Origin: Ascarosepion bandense
Taxonomy: Eukaryota > Mollusca > Cephalopoda > Sepiida > Sepiidae
Reading direction: 5' to 3'
DNA length: 64,000 nt
Assembly (NCBI GenBank): GCA_037127315.1
Contig: JBBBDQ010001028.1
Location: 2,959,501-3,023,500, forward strand
The notes beneath the pieces are model-generated. The model made no database searches and was not told the DNA's origin. It saw only the letters and a list, made by a program, of their open reading frames with translations. A program made the position numbers and the translations under genes. This document shows positions 11,540 through 22,000 of the stretch, piece by piece; position 1 is the stretch's first letter; the number at the start of each line of letters is the position of its first letter.

Positions 11540-11690
11540 GCTTACCGTGACGTACTTTGTGGACAAGCTGTAAAAACGGCCGAATCATAAGGTAGTTTCC
11601 CCTACAAAGTGTGTGCAGGTTTGATCCCTACCGGAGAACGCATTGTATTAACTAGAATTTGTCGACAGCGCAGACCTGTAGACTTAATAC
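11540..11690 (+). repeat. tRNA-like SINE head related to repeat D
   Basis: GGTAGTTTCCCCTAC followed by GTGCAGGTTTGATCC and GGAGAACGCATT parallels GGTTTCCTCTAGG, GCAGGTTCGAATC and GAGAACGCGCATT in repeat D at 33.2 and 40.9 kb. The B-box-like GGTTTGATCC indicates tRNA ancestry. The body could not be delimited. Confidence 0.45.
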
Positions 11691-11796
11691 ACATTGTATA
11701 ATAAATAAAAATGAGACGTCTATTTCAAATACACAGGGTTTACTGTAATAACGTTTTAATAAAAATATCAGTTTAAAAATAACTCCAATAATACTT

Positions 11797-11812
11797 TATA
11801 TATATATATATA

Positions 11813-11868
<56 letters not shown>
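11797..11868. repeat. (TA)n-(GT)n microsatellite at the left edge of PLE-2
   Basis: A short TA run is followed by about 54 bp of GT repeats. It directly abuts the left inverted repeat of PLE-2. Confidence 0.97.
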
Positions 11869-11873
<5 letters not shown>

Positions 11874-12387
11874 TTTTTTAGAAGGAGCGGATCTTTTGTT
11901 GAAAGTGTAGATTTATTATTATTATTATTATAATTATTTGCTTTTTGTAAAATACATTAATTTTCTATAATGGTATCTGTGTCGTTATACGTGTTTTGTA
12001 TTAACTCACTTCAAGGGAATAAATTTGTGACTTTACATATCAAGATCCATTTGTCTTTTCGACGGCCGAAAACACTGTGTATATATAGAGAAGTAGTCAT
12101 TGAACAGGTCAGAAAGTTCATATGCTTGTGTGTTCTCTTGTTGGCTATTTTCACACTGACTTGTTATTTTATCCGTTTTGAGAATCATTATCGTTTTATT
12201 GGCCAGAATTTTTTTTTACAATGACAGGCGAAATTTGATTCGGTCTTTTTTCTTCAAAAGTATTTTCAGCGATTTTGATCCAATTTCGTGCGTGTGCAAT
12301 TCTACTCTTTCGTGATAAGAAATATGATACGGGTCATGAAGTTCTGCTTGTTGTTTTTGGAATCCAGAATTACTATTATTTGCAATG
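11874..12387 (+). repeat. PLE-2 left terminal inverted repeat
   Basis: It pairs with the reverse complement of 13879-14413 along its whole length. Landmarks in order: GTAGATTTATTATT, CTTTTTGTAAAATACATTAA, GGGAATAAATTTGTG, CCGAAAACACTGTGT, AACAGGTCAGAAAGTTCATA, TTTTGATCCAATTTCGTG and TTGTTGTTTTTGGAATCCAG. All recur in order on the opposite strand at the right end. An ATT trinucleotide run is present in both arms. Confidence 0.85.
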
Positions 12388-12439
12388 GTTTGCAATTTTT
12401 TATTTTAAAATTATTACAAACGTACACCACAAAAATATA

Positions 12440-13790
12440 AAAGCTACATCAGAGACAACATACACTTCCTGGGCGTCATACCACTAAAAATAGACCAAGG
12501 TACACTCAAAGTAACATTTGATGTAAACAGCCTGTACAGTATAATGTCCCATGAACTAGTTAAATAGGCCATTGCATTTTAGATTTAAAAAACACCCAAA
12601 AATCTTCCCACACACTTCACAAAAATAATTTATTATACAGAGTGTATAACTAATTTTAGACAACATATCGTTACAATTTAACAACCAAAATTATATAACA
12701 ACAGGTACTGTGATTGGGACAAAATGGCACTAACATATGCAACACTCACACTAGCATATCTAGAAAAAACCTATACAACCAAACAGAACATAGATATGGG
12801 GAAGATATAAAACCAGAATTCACTATATTATGGAAAATATATCTAGATCATTTTTATCTTTTGGCGATCAACATGGGGAGACATAACTATGCAATCTACT
12901 CCAAAACTTGCATCCCAAAATTAAGTTCAAACTAAAATATAACTATAATGAATAGCCATTCCTAGACCTACTCATAAAAACAATTACACCATATACATTT
13001 ACCATAAACCAACAGACACTTAACAATACCTACACTTCAAGAGCCACCGCCCTAAAAGTTGTCTCAAATCAATCCCCTACCCCCTAGCACGACAAATTTG
13101 CACAATAATAGCTGAAGAAACCCTTCATCAAATACGCCAAGAGGAACTACGAAAAACACTACAAAATAAAAGGACCCACTAATAAACAAGTGTTTTGAAC
13201 TGACAGATGAAATACCATTAGAATCTCTCCGGAATAAAACAAGAACATGAAAAGAAGAAAACATTCTCGCATACGTCTCTACACACAACAAAAGCAACTC
13301 AGAATTATTTACAAAGATAAAAAGACGTCTAGAATTACTCAGCAAAAATGATAAAATAAATCTTAAAGATAATTAAAAACAAACGGCAGCCCCCAAATTT
13401 TAAAACCATACTAACCTCATCCAAAATCCATCAACACAGGGGGGGGGGTCACAAAATGCAACAAAAAAGATGGGGGTCTGCACCATAATAATAAAACGAA
13501 ACCACGTCAAATTCGAAAACACATCTGCATTCGAAATAAAAAGAAATCTGAGCTGCAACTCAGATATACGGGGAGACAACACAAAGCCTGAATAAAAGAG
13601 TAGCGCTGCACAGAAGTAACATTAAACTAGCCAATAACAGGAAATTGTATGTTTCCCAACGATTACACCGATGTAGTGGAGGTAAATTCATACTAATGCC
13701 CATCTATCAAAGTGCAGACTATGGCAAGCTCATGATACAGGAAGAAATATTTATAAAAAATACAAACCTTTCCTCAAGAAATTAACCAGA
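12440..13790 (+). pseudogene. Penelope-type RT plus endonuclease-region pseudogene
   Basis: Plus-strand fragments appear in the expected order. VTFDVNSLYSIMSHELVK (about 12510-12565) is the RT motif with the first catalytic Asp. Next come TGTVIGTK and ALTYATLTLAYLEK (about 12705-12770, motif B region). WKIYLDHF (about 12832-12855) is the catalytic YxDD box with its second Asp changed to His. YHKPTDT and HFKSHRPKSCLKSIPY (about 13000-13075) follow. The C-terminal part has a SCNSDIRG segment (about 13550) and MPIYQS (about 13698). Frames shift repeatedly and many stops interrupt. The order KPTDT - Cys-rich linker - C-terminal domain is typical of GIY-YIG-bearing Penelope-like proteins. It is a different lineage from PLE-1. 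It cannot be active. Confidence 0.7.
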
Positions 13791-13794
13791 AAAA

Positions 13795-13797
<3 letters not shown>

Positions 13798-13825
<28 letters not shown>

Positions 13826-13842
13826 GAGAAACACACACTAAA
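13798..13842. repeat. (AC)n microsatellite inside PLE-2
   Basis: About 28 bp of AC repeats, then an imperfect extension. It lies between the coding remnant and the right inverted repeat. Confidence 0.9.
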
Positions 13843-13878
13843 TTCAAACGCCCTCTAAATTTAGTAAAATTGCGAGTC

Positions 13879-14330
13879 ATTGCGATAAATATTAGTCCTG
13901 GATTCCAAAAACAACAAGCTGAACTTAGTGACCTGCATCATATTCCTTATCAGTAAAAAGTAGAATTGCACACACACGAAATTGGATCAAAATCGTTGAA
14001 AACAGTTTTGAAGAAAAAAGACAAAATCAAATTTCGCGAGTCTGTGTAAAAACAAGATTCCGGCCTGTAAAAAGTGAATGATTCTCCATACGGAAAACAT
14101 TTAACAAGTCAGTGCAAAAATAATCAACAAACGAACACTCACACATATGAACTTTCTGACCTGTTCACCAACTGCTTATCTATTTATACACACAGTGTTT
14201 TCGGCAGACAGAACGACAAATGAATTTAGATATGCAAAGACACAAATTTATTCCCCTGAAGTCTGGACCTGAAACACATGTAGCGACACAAATACTATTA
14301 TGGAAACTTAATGTATTGTACAAAAAACAA

Positions 14331-14372
<42 letters not shown>

Positions 14373-14413
14373 CTTCACTTTAAACAGAATGTTCGCGGTT
14401 TCCCGCACCTTTA
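13879..14413 (-). repeat. PLE-2 right terminal inverted repeat
   Basis: Reverse complement of 11874-12387. The outer end contains the (TAA)n run at about 14334-14369, matching the ATT run at the outer end of the left arm. It is slightly longer than the left arm because of small indels and the microsatellite. Confidence 0.85.
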
Positions 14414-14915
14414 GAACAAGCCCTATTTCTGTTTTCAATATATATATATATATATATATCAGAGAAGAAATGGGTATAGGCATAAATAGGTGATTAATAG
14501 ATATAGGAATGAGACAGATGAGAATTAATATATACTAATATCGCTTATGTCAATAAATGTAATAACGAATTTTGGTTTACACATCTTCACAAGATGAAAT
14601 TATTATGGTCTTCTTGTCTGCAATTGCATGCAAAGTAGAAAGAATTAGTCGATTGAAACGTTTCAAGTTTTACACCAAGCGAAAGGGAAGAAAATTGATT
14701 AAAATAGATAAGAATATACTTATAGTTTTTCAAATGATCTATAGTGACAATACCAGAATCTTTTCCAAATTTGCCGCTATAAGTAGAAACAAATGAATAG
14801 CAATAATAATAGTAATAACAAATGAATAGCAATAATAATAGTAATAATAATAAAATAATTTCAAGGAACGTTGTATTTGACATCGTACTGTAGACTTACA
14901 ATATCTGTTTATATT
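14414..14915. other. AT-rich DNA with (TA)n and a 31-bp tandem duplication
   Basis: (TA)n lies at about 14440-14459. At about 14789-14850 the segment CAAATGAATAGCAATAATAA plus TAGTAATAA is present twice in tandem. No gene seen. Confidence 0.6.
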
Positions 14916-14919
14916 TCTA

Positions 14920-15130
14920 TATAAAAGTGTTGGTTAGATACAGTGACTTGTCCCAAAGACGTGTGAGATCAATACCTTGCTACAACAGTGAACAACTTAG
15001 GGGTTGAGTTAAAGAGAGATAACTGATACTGAGACATATGGAAGAGGCCTGACTCGTGGAATTAGAACAATCTTTCCCGGTGAATGAAATAAAGGGTTCA
15101 GTTCAAAATTCTAATAACCCTAAGAACGTA
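14920..15130 (+). repeat. SINE family B, partial
   Basis: GTTGGTTAGATACAGTGACT, CCCAAAGACGTGTGAGATCAA and CAACAGTGAACAACTTAG, then TTCAGTTCAAAATTCTAAT, match the head and middle of the family-B copies at 55.2 and 59.8 kb in the same order. The family's conserved 3' core (ACGGCCGAAACGTCGTGAAT) is missing or unrecognisable. Confidence 0.55.
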
Positions 15131-16235
15131 TGAGCATCAGTCTGAACAATATAAATAGTGTAAATACAATATCGTTAGGAAGAAGTTAAACGTATAAATA
15201 TATCAAATAAACAATTAAATTCTCAATGAGAAAGTACATTTAATTCAATATCAAGAAATAAAATATATATTTCTTGCTAAAATCGATTTTTGATTTCTGG
15301 TTGTTAGAATTTAAGAGAAAAATACTAAAAAACTTAAATTTTATTGAATACTTTCGTGTCTTATTTCGTCTTTGAGTAAAAAAACGTCTGTCGCAAATAA
15401 ATCGAAAGTGTTGTTTTCATATTTCTTACACATGAAATTTGTTTTACAAATAAAATGAACGGTCAACTCCTCTAGACTATTCAATCGATTTCATTCTGTT
15501 CGAATCTATGTATCTTTCTATCAATCGATTAGTATTTAGATATGATTAAATTTAACACTAGGTAGCAGATCTAATTTAGCTTCTCAATTAGGAACATATT
15601 TGCAAATAAATAAAACATGCACTTGTTTGGGGAACCTCTTCGAAACTTTGAACTATATTTGTGATCTACAAAGTTTTTTATAATCGATTGTTGCATAAGT
15701 GTTGTAAATCGTAAAATATATTTTATTATCAAAAGGTCACTTTGATATACTTGTTTGTGAAAAATGCACAGAGAGAATATATATGTGTGTGTGTTTTGTG
15801 TGAGTGTGTGTATGTGTGTATGTGTGTAGAAATTAACTTAATTAAATGGAAAAGTCTGCTCCCTTTCCCAAGCCAAATAGATATGGCTATAAAAATTCTA
15901 AAAAAAATTTGAAGAAAAAATTCAAATTCAAAAACCTATTTAAAATATAAACCTATTAATTACTTCATGAGTATCACTTGCATTATAAAATATAAATATT
16001 TTTTCACTCTTTTCGTTTATTAAACTTTGAAATGCACCAATTAACATCATCCATAATTTACTGAGACTTCTGATTTACTCGAATGTATATTTATGTGCGT
16101 TCTTAAATTTAAAAATTCTTAAAAACTAATAATTTTTTTTACTTCTTTTATAAATACTTGCTGCAAAATAAAGTTCTTACATTTACCTTGATAAAGTTGA
16201 TTAGAGGACGAAATGCATCGGTTAAGCTCTCTTTC
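15131..16235. other. AT-rich DNA, nothing recognised
   Basis: Only a short TG-rich patch (about 15778-15828). Confidence 0.5.
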
Positions 16236-16239
16236 TAAT

Positions 16240-16330
16240 ACACACATACGTGAATGTCTGCGTGTGCGTAGCGTAATGGTTATCGGAGTCGAAAGTGAAA
16301 TATTCGGACCGGGTCAAAATTTCGTGATAG
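16240..16330 (+). repeat. possible tRNA-like repeat (shared with 53.3 kb)
   Basis: TAGCGTAATGGTTATCGG-GTCGAAAGTGAAAT resembles TAGCGTAATATTTATCGG-GTCGAAACTGAAAT at about 53338-53372. The first part looks like an A-box/D-arm. Two copies are the only support for calling it a repeat. Confidence 0.4.
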
Positions 16331-16894
16331 TTCGAAACATTACGAAACATAAATCTATTCTTTAATGACAAACTGTGATTTCTAGTCCTGGTCAGTAACC
16401 GTTCTAGAAAATGAGGCAACTCTGCATTTAAAACCGTTGTAGCTACTATGAATTTATGCTAATCTCAAATTTAAATAGCACGAATTTCCGTTGAAAATTA
16501 TCAAATTTACAACGATTTACTCAGACATCAAAATAAAGTTAAATTTGTAGATAAATTTGATGAAACTGATTGAAATAGTTTCATTTAATATGGAAACTGT
16601 AAAATCAGAGGGAAAATTTTGACCTCAATAACTCTGAAATAAAATCTTCTAAAAAAATAAATTTATTGATCAGCACCTCTAACAAAACGAATATCAAAAG
16701 CATAAGCCTTTAGAGCATTTACATGTTAGGGTAATAATTGCAGTTAGCAATCTATTATATATAGATTTTTTGTTCTTGGTTTCAACAGGCTCAAATATTG
16801 CCAACATCGTAGTTTAGGTTACTTCCCAGAGGTCAGTTGTGTTGTTTGCTACGTTTATATATATTCAATCTTCAGAATTGATTACAGAATTGCA
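16331..16894. other. AT-rich DNA, nothing recognised
   Basis: No tandem structure and no protein similarity seen. Confidence 0.5.
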
Positions 16895-17110
16895 AAAGAA
16901 TTCGCATCAGATCTTCATGGTCATTCCATTATCCTGCCTCATGTGAACCTTTTACGCTTAAAAATATCAAGGGTAGCATTAGATACATGAAAAGAAGCAT
17001 TGTCAGACACAATCTGCTTTAATCTCCTGGAGGTTAATATCATTCATGCTGATGGAATTCAAAAGAGGTTCTCTAATATGATTAATACAAAATTTTCGTG
17101 TTTGAAACGT
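16895..17110 (-). pseudogene. Tc1/mariner-like transposase remnant
   Basis: The minus strand from about 17095 reads YINHIREPLLNSISMND, then QIVSDNASFHVSNATLDIFK, then an interrupted IMEWP and R-S-D-A-N-S stretch near 16910. The order and spacing fit the second catalytic Asp of Tc1-type DDE transposases (QDNA-H) followed by the MEWP-RSPDLNPIE region. There are stops inside MEWP and an indel in RSPD. Only about 70 codons remain and no terminal inverted repeats were found. Confidence 0.5.
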
Positions 17111-18640
17111 TAAAATTAAAACGTCATTTTTACTCCAGTTAACAACCGATTGAAATTAGTTTTTAAGATAAACTGCCAAGCTTAAATTACATAAACTACC
17201 AGAATTACTACGAAGACATGAGAAAATAGTTGTGTCAATAGTGTAGTTACCGGCTCGTGAAATTACATCGATAACAATTTAGTAATGACCTTTGGTACAT
17301 AGGTGGTTGACTTAAAGAAGCGAAAGTAATATGGTTTACCGAAAGAACACCCTACAAGTTCAGAGTTGATTAGCGCTTCTAATACTTTTCCAAAAGCAGA
17401 AAACAAATAGGTCGATAGTGCTAAATATCAGACAATTCTCCAAACTTTAAAAAATAACTATTGAATCTGAGAAGCAAGAAGCAGGCGAAATCTATAGTTT
17501 AATTTCGAGAGAATAGGGACCAGATCATGAGCACATTTCTTACGGACAATTGTAAAGTAACATTGGGTCGGCAGATTTTGTAAGGATAAAATGTTGAGTA
17601 TAGATAATTATATGCGTATAGCACAAATATTCGATTCTAAATGGAAAGTCGGACTAAGTCCTGAAAAGTTGTTAGTAAAATTGGAAGAGAATTTAAGAGC
17701 AAAGAATACTGCTTTATCAGCGGATGATAACAATATTTTGAAATGAAGAGACACTGTTACAGAACCGCCAGTAGTCACGATAACCAAACATTTGAGAGGC
17801 TACATTATGGCCCACTATCAGCAGACAACGACAAAGCCACATTGAAGGGCCGTTTGTTTTATGAGGAGAAAAAATGAGTTCCTGTAGCTTATACAAGCGT
17901 GTTTGTACCAAGAAGGTTATGGTTTTATCTGATATCTACGGCATGGCACAAAAGCTTTGACTCCGACTTTCATCTAAAAAGAAACCTCACAGCTGCAATT
18001 TTCTTTTGCAAGTGGGGATCACAAAGAAAATTATAAAATGAATACCAATCTGTACGTTTGTAACAGAAAGTAGTCTTGTAAATGTCTCATGCCAAATAGA
18101 ATATTAAAAAAAATATTAATAAACACGGCACCGAGATCCGAATTGCCAAGAGGTCAATGTTGCGATGCACGGCATGAGTAAGAAAAATTAACGAACAAAT
18201 TGAGTAAAGAAGAATTACTAGAGAAACTGAGAGATTGAGCAACTGAAAAGCTAAAGGTGTGAATACCTGTAACACAAGTAGTATTAAAATGATTAAGCTA
18301 CTTGACATGAAGAGCATTAAAATCGAAAACAAAATGTTGAAGTATGAAAAATACAGAGACGTTTTCATACAGCCAGATAGTTTGTCTAACATGCTACAGT
18401 CCTGAGAAGAAAGATAAAGGAAAAACGCGTAGCCAACATAAAACGACTTGTCAAGTGAATCAAGACGCGATGCCTTTAACACTGGAAGATTTTTCTGAAT
18501 ATAAACACCAAAACCATGCTACATTCCCTAAATTCATTTCGATAAAACGGAAGTCATCCTACAATAGAATTCAGTGAGAGTTTAAGTAAATTTCACAGAT
18601 TTATAAGATATTTGGAGAATGTTTCTCTGGAAATGATTTT
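17111..18640. other. unassigned AT-rich DNA with short frames
   Basis: Plus-strand pieces such as LSPEKLLVKLEENLRAKN near 17655 and KYRDVFIQPDSL near 18350 look protein-like, but I cannot tie them to a family and they are interrupted. The 131-codon minus-strand frame at 18087-18482 is hydrophobic because it is antisense to an A-rich strand. No gene is called. Confidence 0.4.
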
Positions 18641-18799
18641 AATCTGCAGAAATTAGTACGAATTTCACGAATATAGGGGAAAGAAAGTTTAAGTGGCCGA
18701 GATTATTTTTTGTAAACTGCTTTACTATTTTTGTAAACTGTTTTAATGCTTTACTTTATAGACTGTAAACTGCTATCATATATAACTTGCTAGATTTTT

Positions 18800-19100
18800 T
18801 CCATTAGCCATATTTTAATGAATATATTCTTGAAAGAAAATAATATGTATTACGTTGTATAATTCTAGTTGACGGATGGCACACAAATCGATAGCCGATC
18901 AGTATTGGTCCTGTCACCGTGAAAAGGTGGTATGGTGTTAAAATACCCGGAACCCCTTATGAGACTCGGCTAACAAGATCATTAATGATGAGTGCCAAAG
19001 CATCAAACAGATGTATTTTATGAAAACACAATTCTTTAGATTACCCATATTTTAATGGATATATTTTTGAAAGAAAAATTGTATGTATTACGTTTCAGAG
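18800..19100 (+). repeat. direct repeat pair of ~50 bp
   Basis: CCATATTTTAATGAATATAT...GTATTACGTT (about 18807-18856) recurs at about 19045-19095 with a few substitutions. The DNA between them has higher GC content (GTCACCGTGAAAAGG, ACCCGGAACCCC). The pair may be the ends or internal repeats of an unidentified element. Confidence 0.5.
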
Positions 19101-19450
19101 ACTCTACAACAAATATTATTTTTATCAACAGACTTTCATATTTTCCAATTTTGTTAGATTTCTGGTATCCCAATTAATATTTAAAAGTGGCTAAAAAAAA
19201 TTATTATAGGATTTTGCCTTAGCAAATGGGAGTCGAACTAGTTTAAATTTTACCATAGTCATGGAAGTTTTAACTAGTTTAAATTTGCCAAAAATTGTTC
19301 AGGTCTTTTAGGTGATTTGTGCATTCCTTCGGACAAACAGACAGACAAACAGAATTTCTTTATACATAAGATGCTATGTAGATAGGTAGATAGATACAAG
19401 GTAAAGCAAAATAAATATATATCCAGTGAGGATAAAACTCATAGTACATT

Positions 19451-19452
<2 letters not shown>

Positions 19453-19529
<77 letters not shown>

Positions 19530-19532
19530 ACG

Positions 19533-19575
<43 letters not shown>

Positions 19576-19686
19576 AAACGTATTATGACTTTTATCCTCA
19601 TATATGTTTATATGGTTTATATATTATATATATATATATATGTGAGGGGTGAGTGTGTGTGTGTACTATCAGTTTTATTCTCACTG

Positions 19687-19721
<35 letters not shown>
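19453..19721. repeat. (TA)n/(CA)n microsatellite cluster
   Basis: Alternating blocks: TA about 19453-19490, CA with CG interruptions about 19497-19544, TA about 19545-19571, TA about 19624-19641, TA about 19689-19721. Frames rich in Tyr/Ile or Cys/Val are artefacts. Confidence 0.95.
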
Positions 19722-19724
<3 letters not shown>

Positions 19725-20084
19725 CAAGGTAGGTATATCTATTTATCTACGACAGAATATACATATAAGAAGATATAATTTCAGTTAATAACGTTAGCAT
19801 TCAGAATTCAATATCAAATTTGTAAGTTGTCGTTTTCTTAGAAGCAAACAGTCAGAATACCGGCACGTATGATTTGATTAAAGTAATGAAGCCTCCTGTA
19901 GAACTATTCAGTTTTCGGAAGAACCGAATACAGAAAACTGGTGTAAAGTGTACCAAAAATATCCACAAAAGCTCTCCTCAGATTTTGAATACAGAACTGT
20001 TCTACTTATACTTATTGGTTAAAATCCCCTCACCCCAGTCTGTCTTGGAAACAGCTTCCTTAAGGTTTCTCTTAAGCTGTGGTG
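19722..20084. other. AT-rich DNA, nothing recognised
   Basis: The plus-strand frame 19874-20227 runs into the SINE that follows and has no family signature. Confidence 0.5.
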
Positions 20085-20385
20085 CTTTGGTGTGCATTGT
20101 TGTGCAGTGGATATTGGCTCGGAACGATAAATCGGAGAACCCAGTTCGAATTCCAGTTGAATTCGTTGCATTCACTTACACGCAAATACCCTTGAGAAAA
20201 GTATTAAACCCTATCTTCTCTCTCTAGCTATTGGCTAAATAGCAGGAGAAATTGGATTTTATAGCTTTTGGTGGGCAAAACGTAATAATAACCTATTACA
20301 GAAAAATCTTTTGCTTACTCAGTAGTGTTTCTTTCGAGACATGATTGCCCAAGCGTGTATCACATGTGGCACATAATTAACTGAA
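20085..20385 (+). repeat. SINE family A, plus strand
   Basis: Plus-strand copy: head GTTGTGCAGTGGATATTGGC...GGAACGATAAATCGG, B-box-like GTTCGAATTCCAG, GAATTCGTTGC, then ACACGCAAATACCC, CTCTCTCTAGCTATTGG, AGCAGGAGA, and the tail CATGATTGCCCAAGCGTGTA. A second fragment with the family's middle block (AACTCATAATTAGGAG) follows at about 20455-20525. Confidence 0.7.
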
Positions 20386-20530
20386 GGCTTCTTTAGGCTT
20401 CGTCAGTGTGACATACAGTCTCAAAATGTTTGTCTTTTCTCAAGATCGATTACAAACTAGAGAAGTTGGGCTGCCATGTCCTGATGTTTAACTCATAATT
20501 AGGAGAAAGAGAAAGATACTTTATTTGCAC

Positions 20531-20532
<2 letters not shown>

Positions 20533-20590
<58 letters not shown>
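20533..20590. repeat. (TA)n microsatellite
   Basis: Pure alternating TA of about 58 bp. Confidence 0.97.
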
Positions 20591-20594
<4 letters not shown>

Positions 20595-20824
20595 CAAAAT
20601 CTTTTATAAATCTTTAGGGCAGGTTCAGCACACTAAATCAAAAACAAAAATGCACATAACCATATACCTGCAAATATATCGTTTTTGAGTTGAGTTTAAA
20701 TAAATAATGTTTACAGCAGATGTGGTTGTGGGGATATGTAGACGAGGTTATATTTCATTCGTGTATATTTGTGGCTAGTCCGTATTCGACGTTTAACATG
20801 TGTAGTAGTGTTCCGTTTAGCAAT

Positions 20825-21425
20825 AGCAGAATATTTATATAGTGATCAGGCATATATGAATTTTACATACGGCCGCGGGAACAAAGGCAGCCGAGTCATC
20901 CAAACTTTGTTGCAGCTGATCGTTTCGCTGCTAAGACAGGATCCTTCGCTTGGCATCACAAACTATGGATCGGAAAAGGCCTAGATCCGCTCGTACGCCT
21001 GCCCACGAAGAACACATTCTATAGGCTGTCGGTGACGATCCAGGTATCAGCACGCGTTTCCCGATCATGTCGTACAACTCATAGCACCGCATGAAGTGTA
21101 CTTCAAGTATCATTTACATTTTCCGTATCTTTCTCCTTCTGATCTCTCACTAAGAGATAGCTTAACAAATTTGCAAAACCAATATTTGTGGGCGGATAAG
21201 AATTTTCATGGTATAATACAAACTAAACACTAGCCTCAGTTTATGATTAATGTGTGGGCTGAAATTGTAGGTGACTGTCAGGTAGGTTCATATCTTCTCC
21301 TAGCACATTTTACAGGAGTCGTTTATAGGGACTTTATTTTTAACAAACTTCCAGACCTGCTATATGATGTACCCTCTGTTATTATGACGGCGCATGAGTT
21401 ATTGTGTATCATTATGTTGGTTATG
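20825..21425 (+). pseudogene. IS630-Tc1-mariner superfamily transposase pseudogene
   Basis: Fragments run in order on the plus strand: an N-terminal Y-Y-DQAYMNFTYGRGN-like stretch (about 20830-20885), a PRRTHSIG segment (about 20998), FPDHVVQ (about 21058), NQYLWADKN (about 21177), then INVWAEIVGDCQVG and VVYRDFIFNKLPDLLYDVP (about 21246-21375). The 'WADENPHA...NVWAGIIGD...YRDFL' succession is characteristic of a mariner-superfamily transposase common in invertebrates. The segment with the first catalytic Asp is deleted. The second (HDGAPPH) and third should follow 21385 but cannot be read. Frameshifts and stops show it is dead. A PLE fragment begins soon after. Confidence 0.6.
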
Positions 21426-21469
21426 TTAAATTTAGTATAGTATATAATCATTTTTAATTTTTAATTTTT

Positions 21470-22000
21470 TACTGGGATCATTAGTGAAGATATTTGTACT
21501 GATGAATTTTTTAAAGGATGTTTTTAACTTGTTTATAGTTAGAATTCGTTTACGTATAGTAGGTTGATATCTTTAGATTTTGTATTTTAATGAATTTTGA
21601 AAATATTCTTTATAATTATATCAAACGTTTCTTTAATTGATCATTGATGAATAAACTTTCAACATCAAATGAGGCTTGATGTTTCATTATTAGGTTTTTG
21701 TGTTGTTAAGATTTGGATTAGCTCATGATTTGAGTTATTACTGTATTTACTAAGTATGCATAGTGTAATTCGTTGGTTGGTGATTTTGGTTAATTGGTAA
21801 ATCGGAGTGGGGATTTGGATGTGATGGAACTGAGAGGGAAGTTTGGCTTGTATATTTTTACAGTTCCATACATGTCTGCTGGTTTGTAGTCTTTGATTAT
21901 TTCGGTAAGCTTTACGTTTTCCGGTTGTGCGATGATTGCTGTGATCAGTTTATTTTTTTTCAGTTGTTTAGTAGGGTTTGTGTTGAATTTTTTACAATTT
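21470..22000 (-). pseudogene. Penelope-like RT fragment related to PLE-1
   Basis: The plus-strand sequence aligns over about 500 bp with 35440-35890 of PLE-1, in the same orientation (coding on minus). Shared phrases include TTCTTTATAATTATATCA against TTCTTATAATTATATCA, ACATCAA-TGA-GC, TGATTTCATTATTAGGTTTT against TGTTTCATTATTAGGTTTTT, TTAATTGGTAAATCGGAGT against TTAACTGGTATACAGGAGT, and ACAGTTCCATACATGT against ATGGTTCCGTATATGT. It corresponds to the central RT region from the KTHKP-like motif to about the SLDV motif. Diverged and interrupted, so an older relative of PLE-1. Confidence 0.75.

Larger units (their letters stand above)
11874..14413 (+). mobile_element. PLE-2: decayed Penelope-like element with inverted ends
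   Basis: A ~2.5-kb unit. About 0.5 kb at the left end (11874-12387) is repeated in reverse complement at the right end (13879-14413), and between them lie remains of a plus-strand Penelope-type RT/endonuclease ORF. Inverted and direct terminal repeats are both known for Penelope-like elements, where terminal repeats come from reinsertion of partial copies. The decay (many stops, indels, ruined active site) and about 20% divergence between arms by eye suggest an old insertion. It is bounded by (GT)n on the left and close to (TA)n on the right, which hides any target-site duplication. Confidence 0.75.

Noticed and set aside
18087..18482. 131-codon hydrophobic frame on the minus strand, membrane-protein-like
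   Set aside because: Antisense of an A-rich strand gives Phe/Leu/Ser/Ile codons; no family motif and no sensible gene context.
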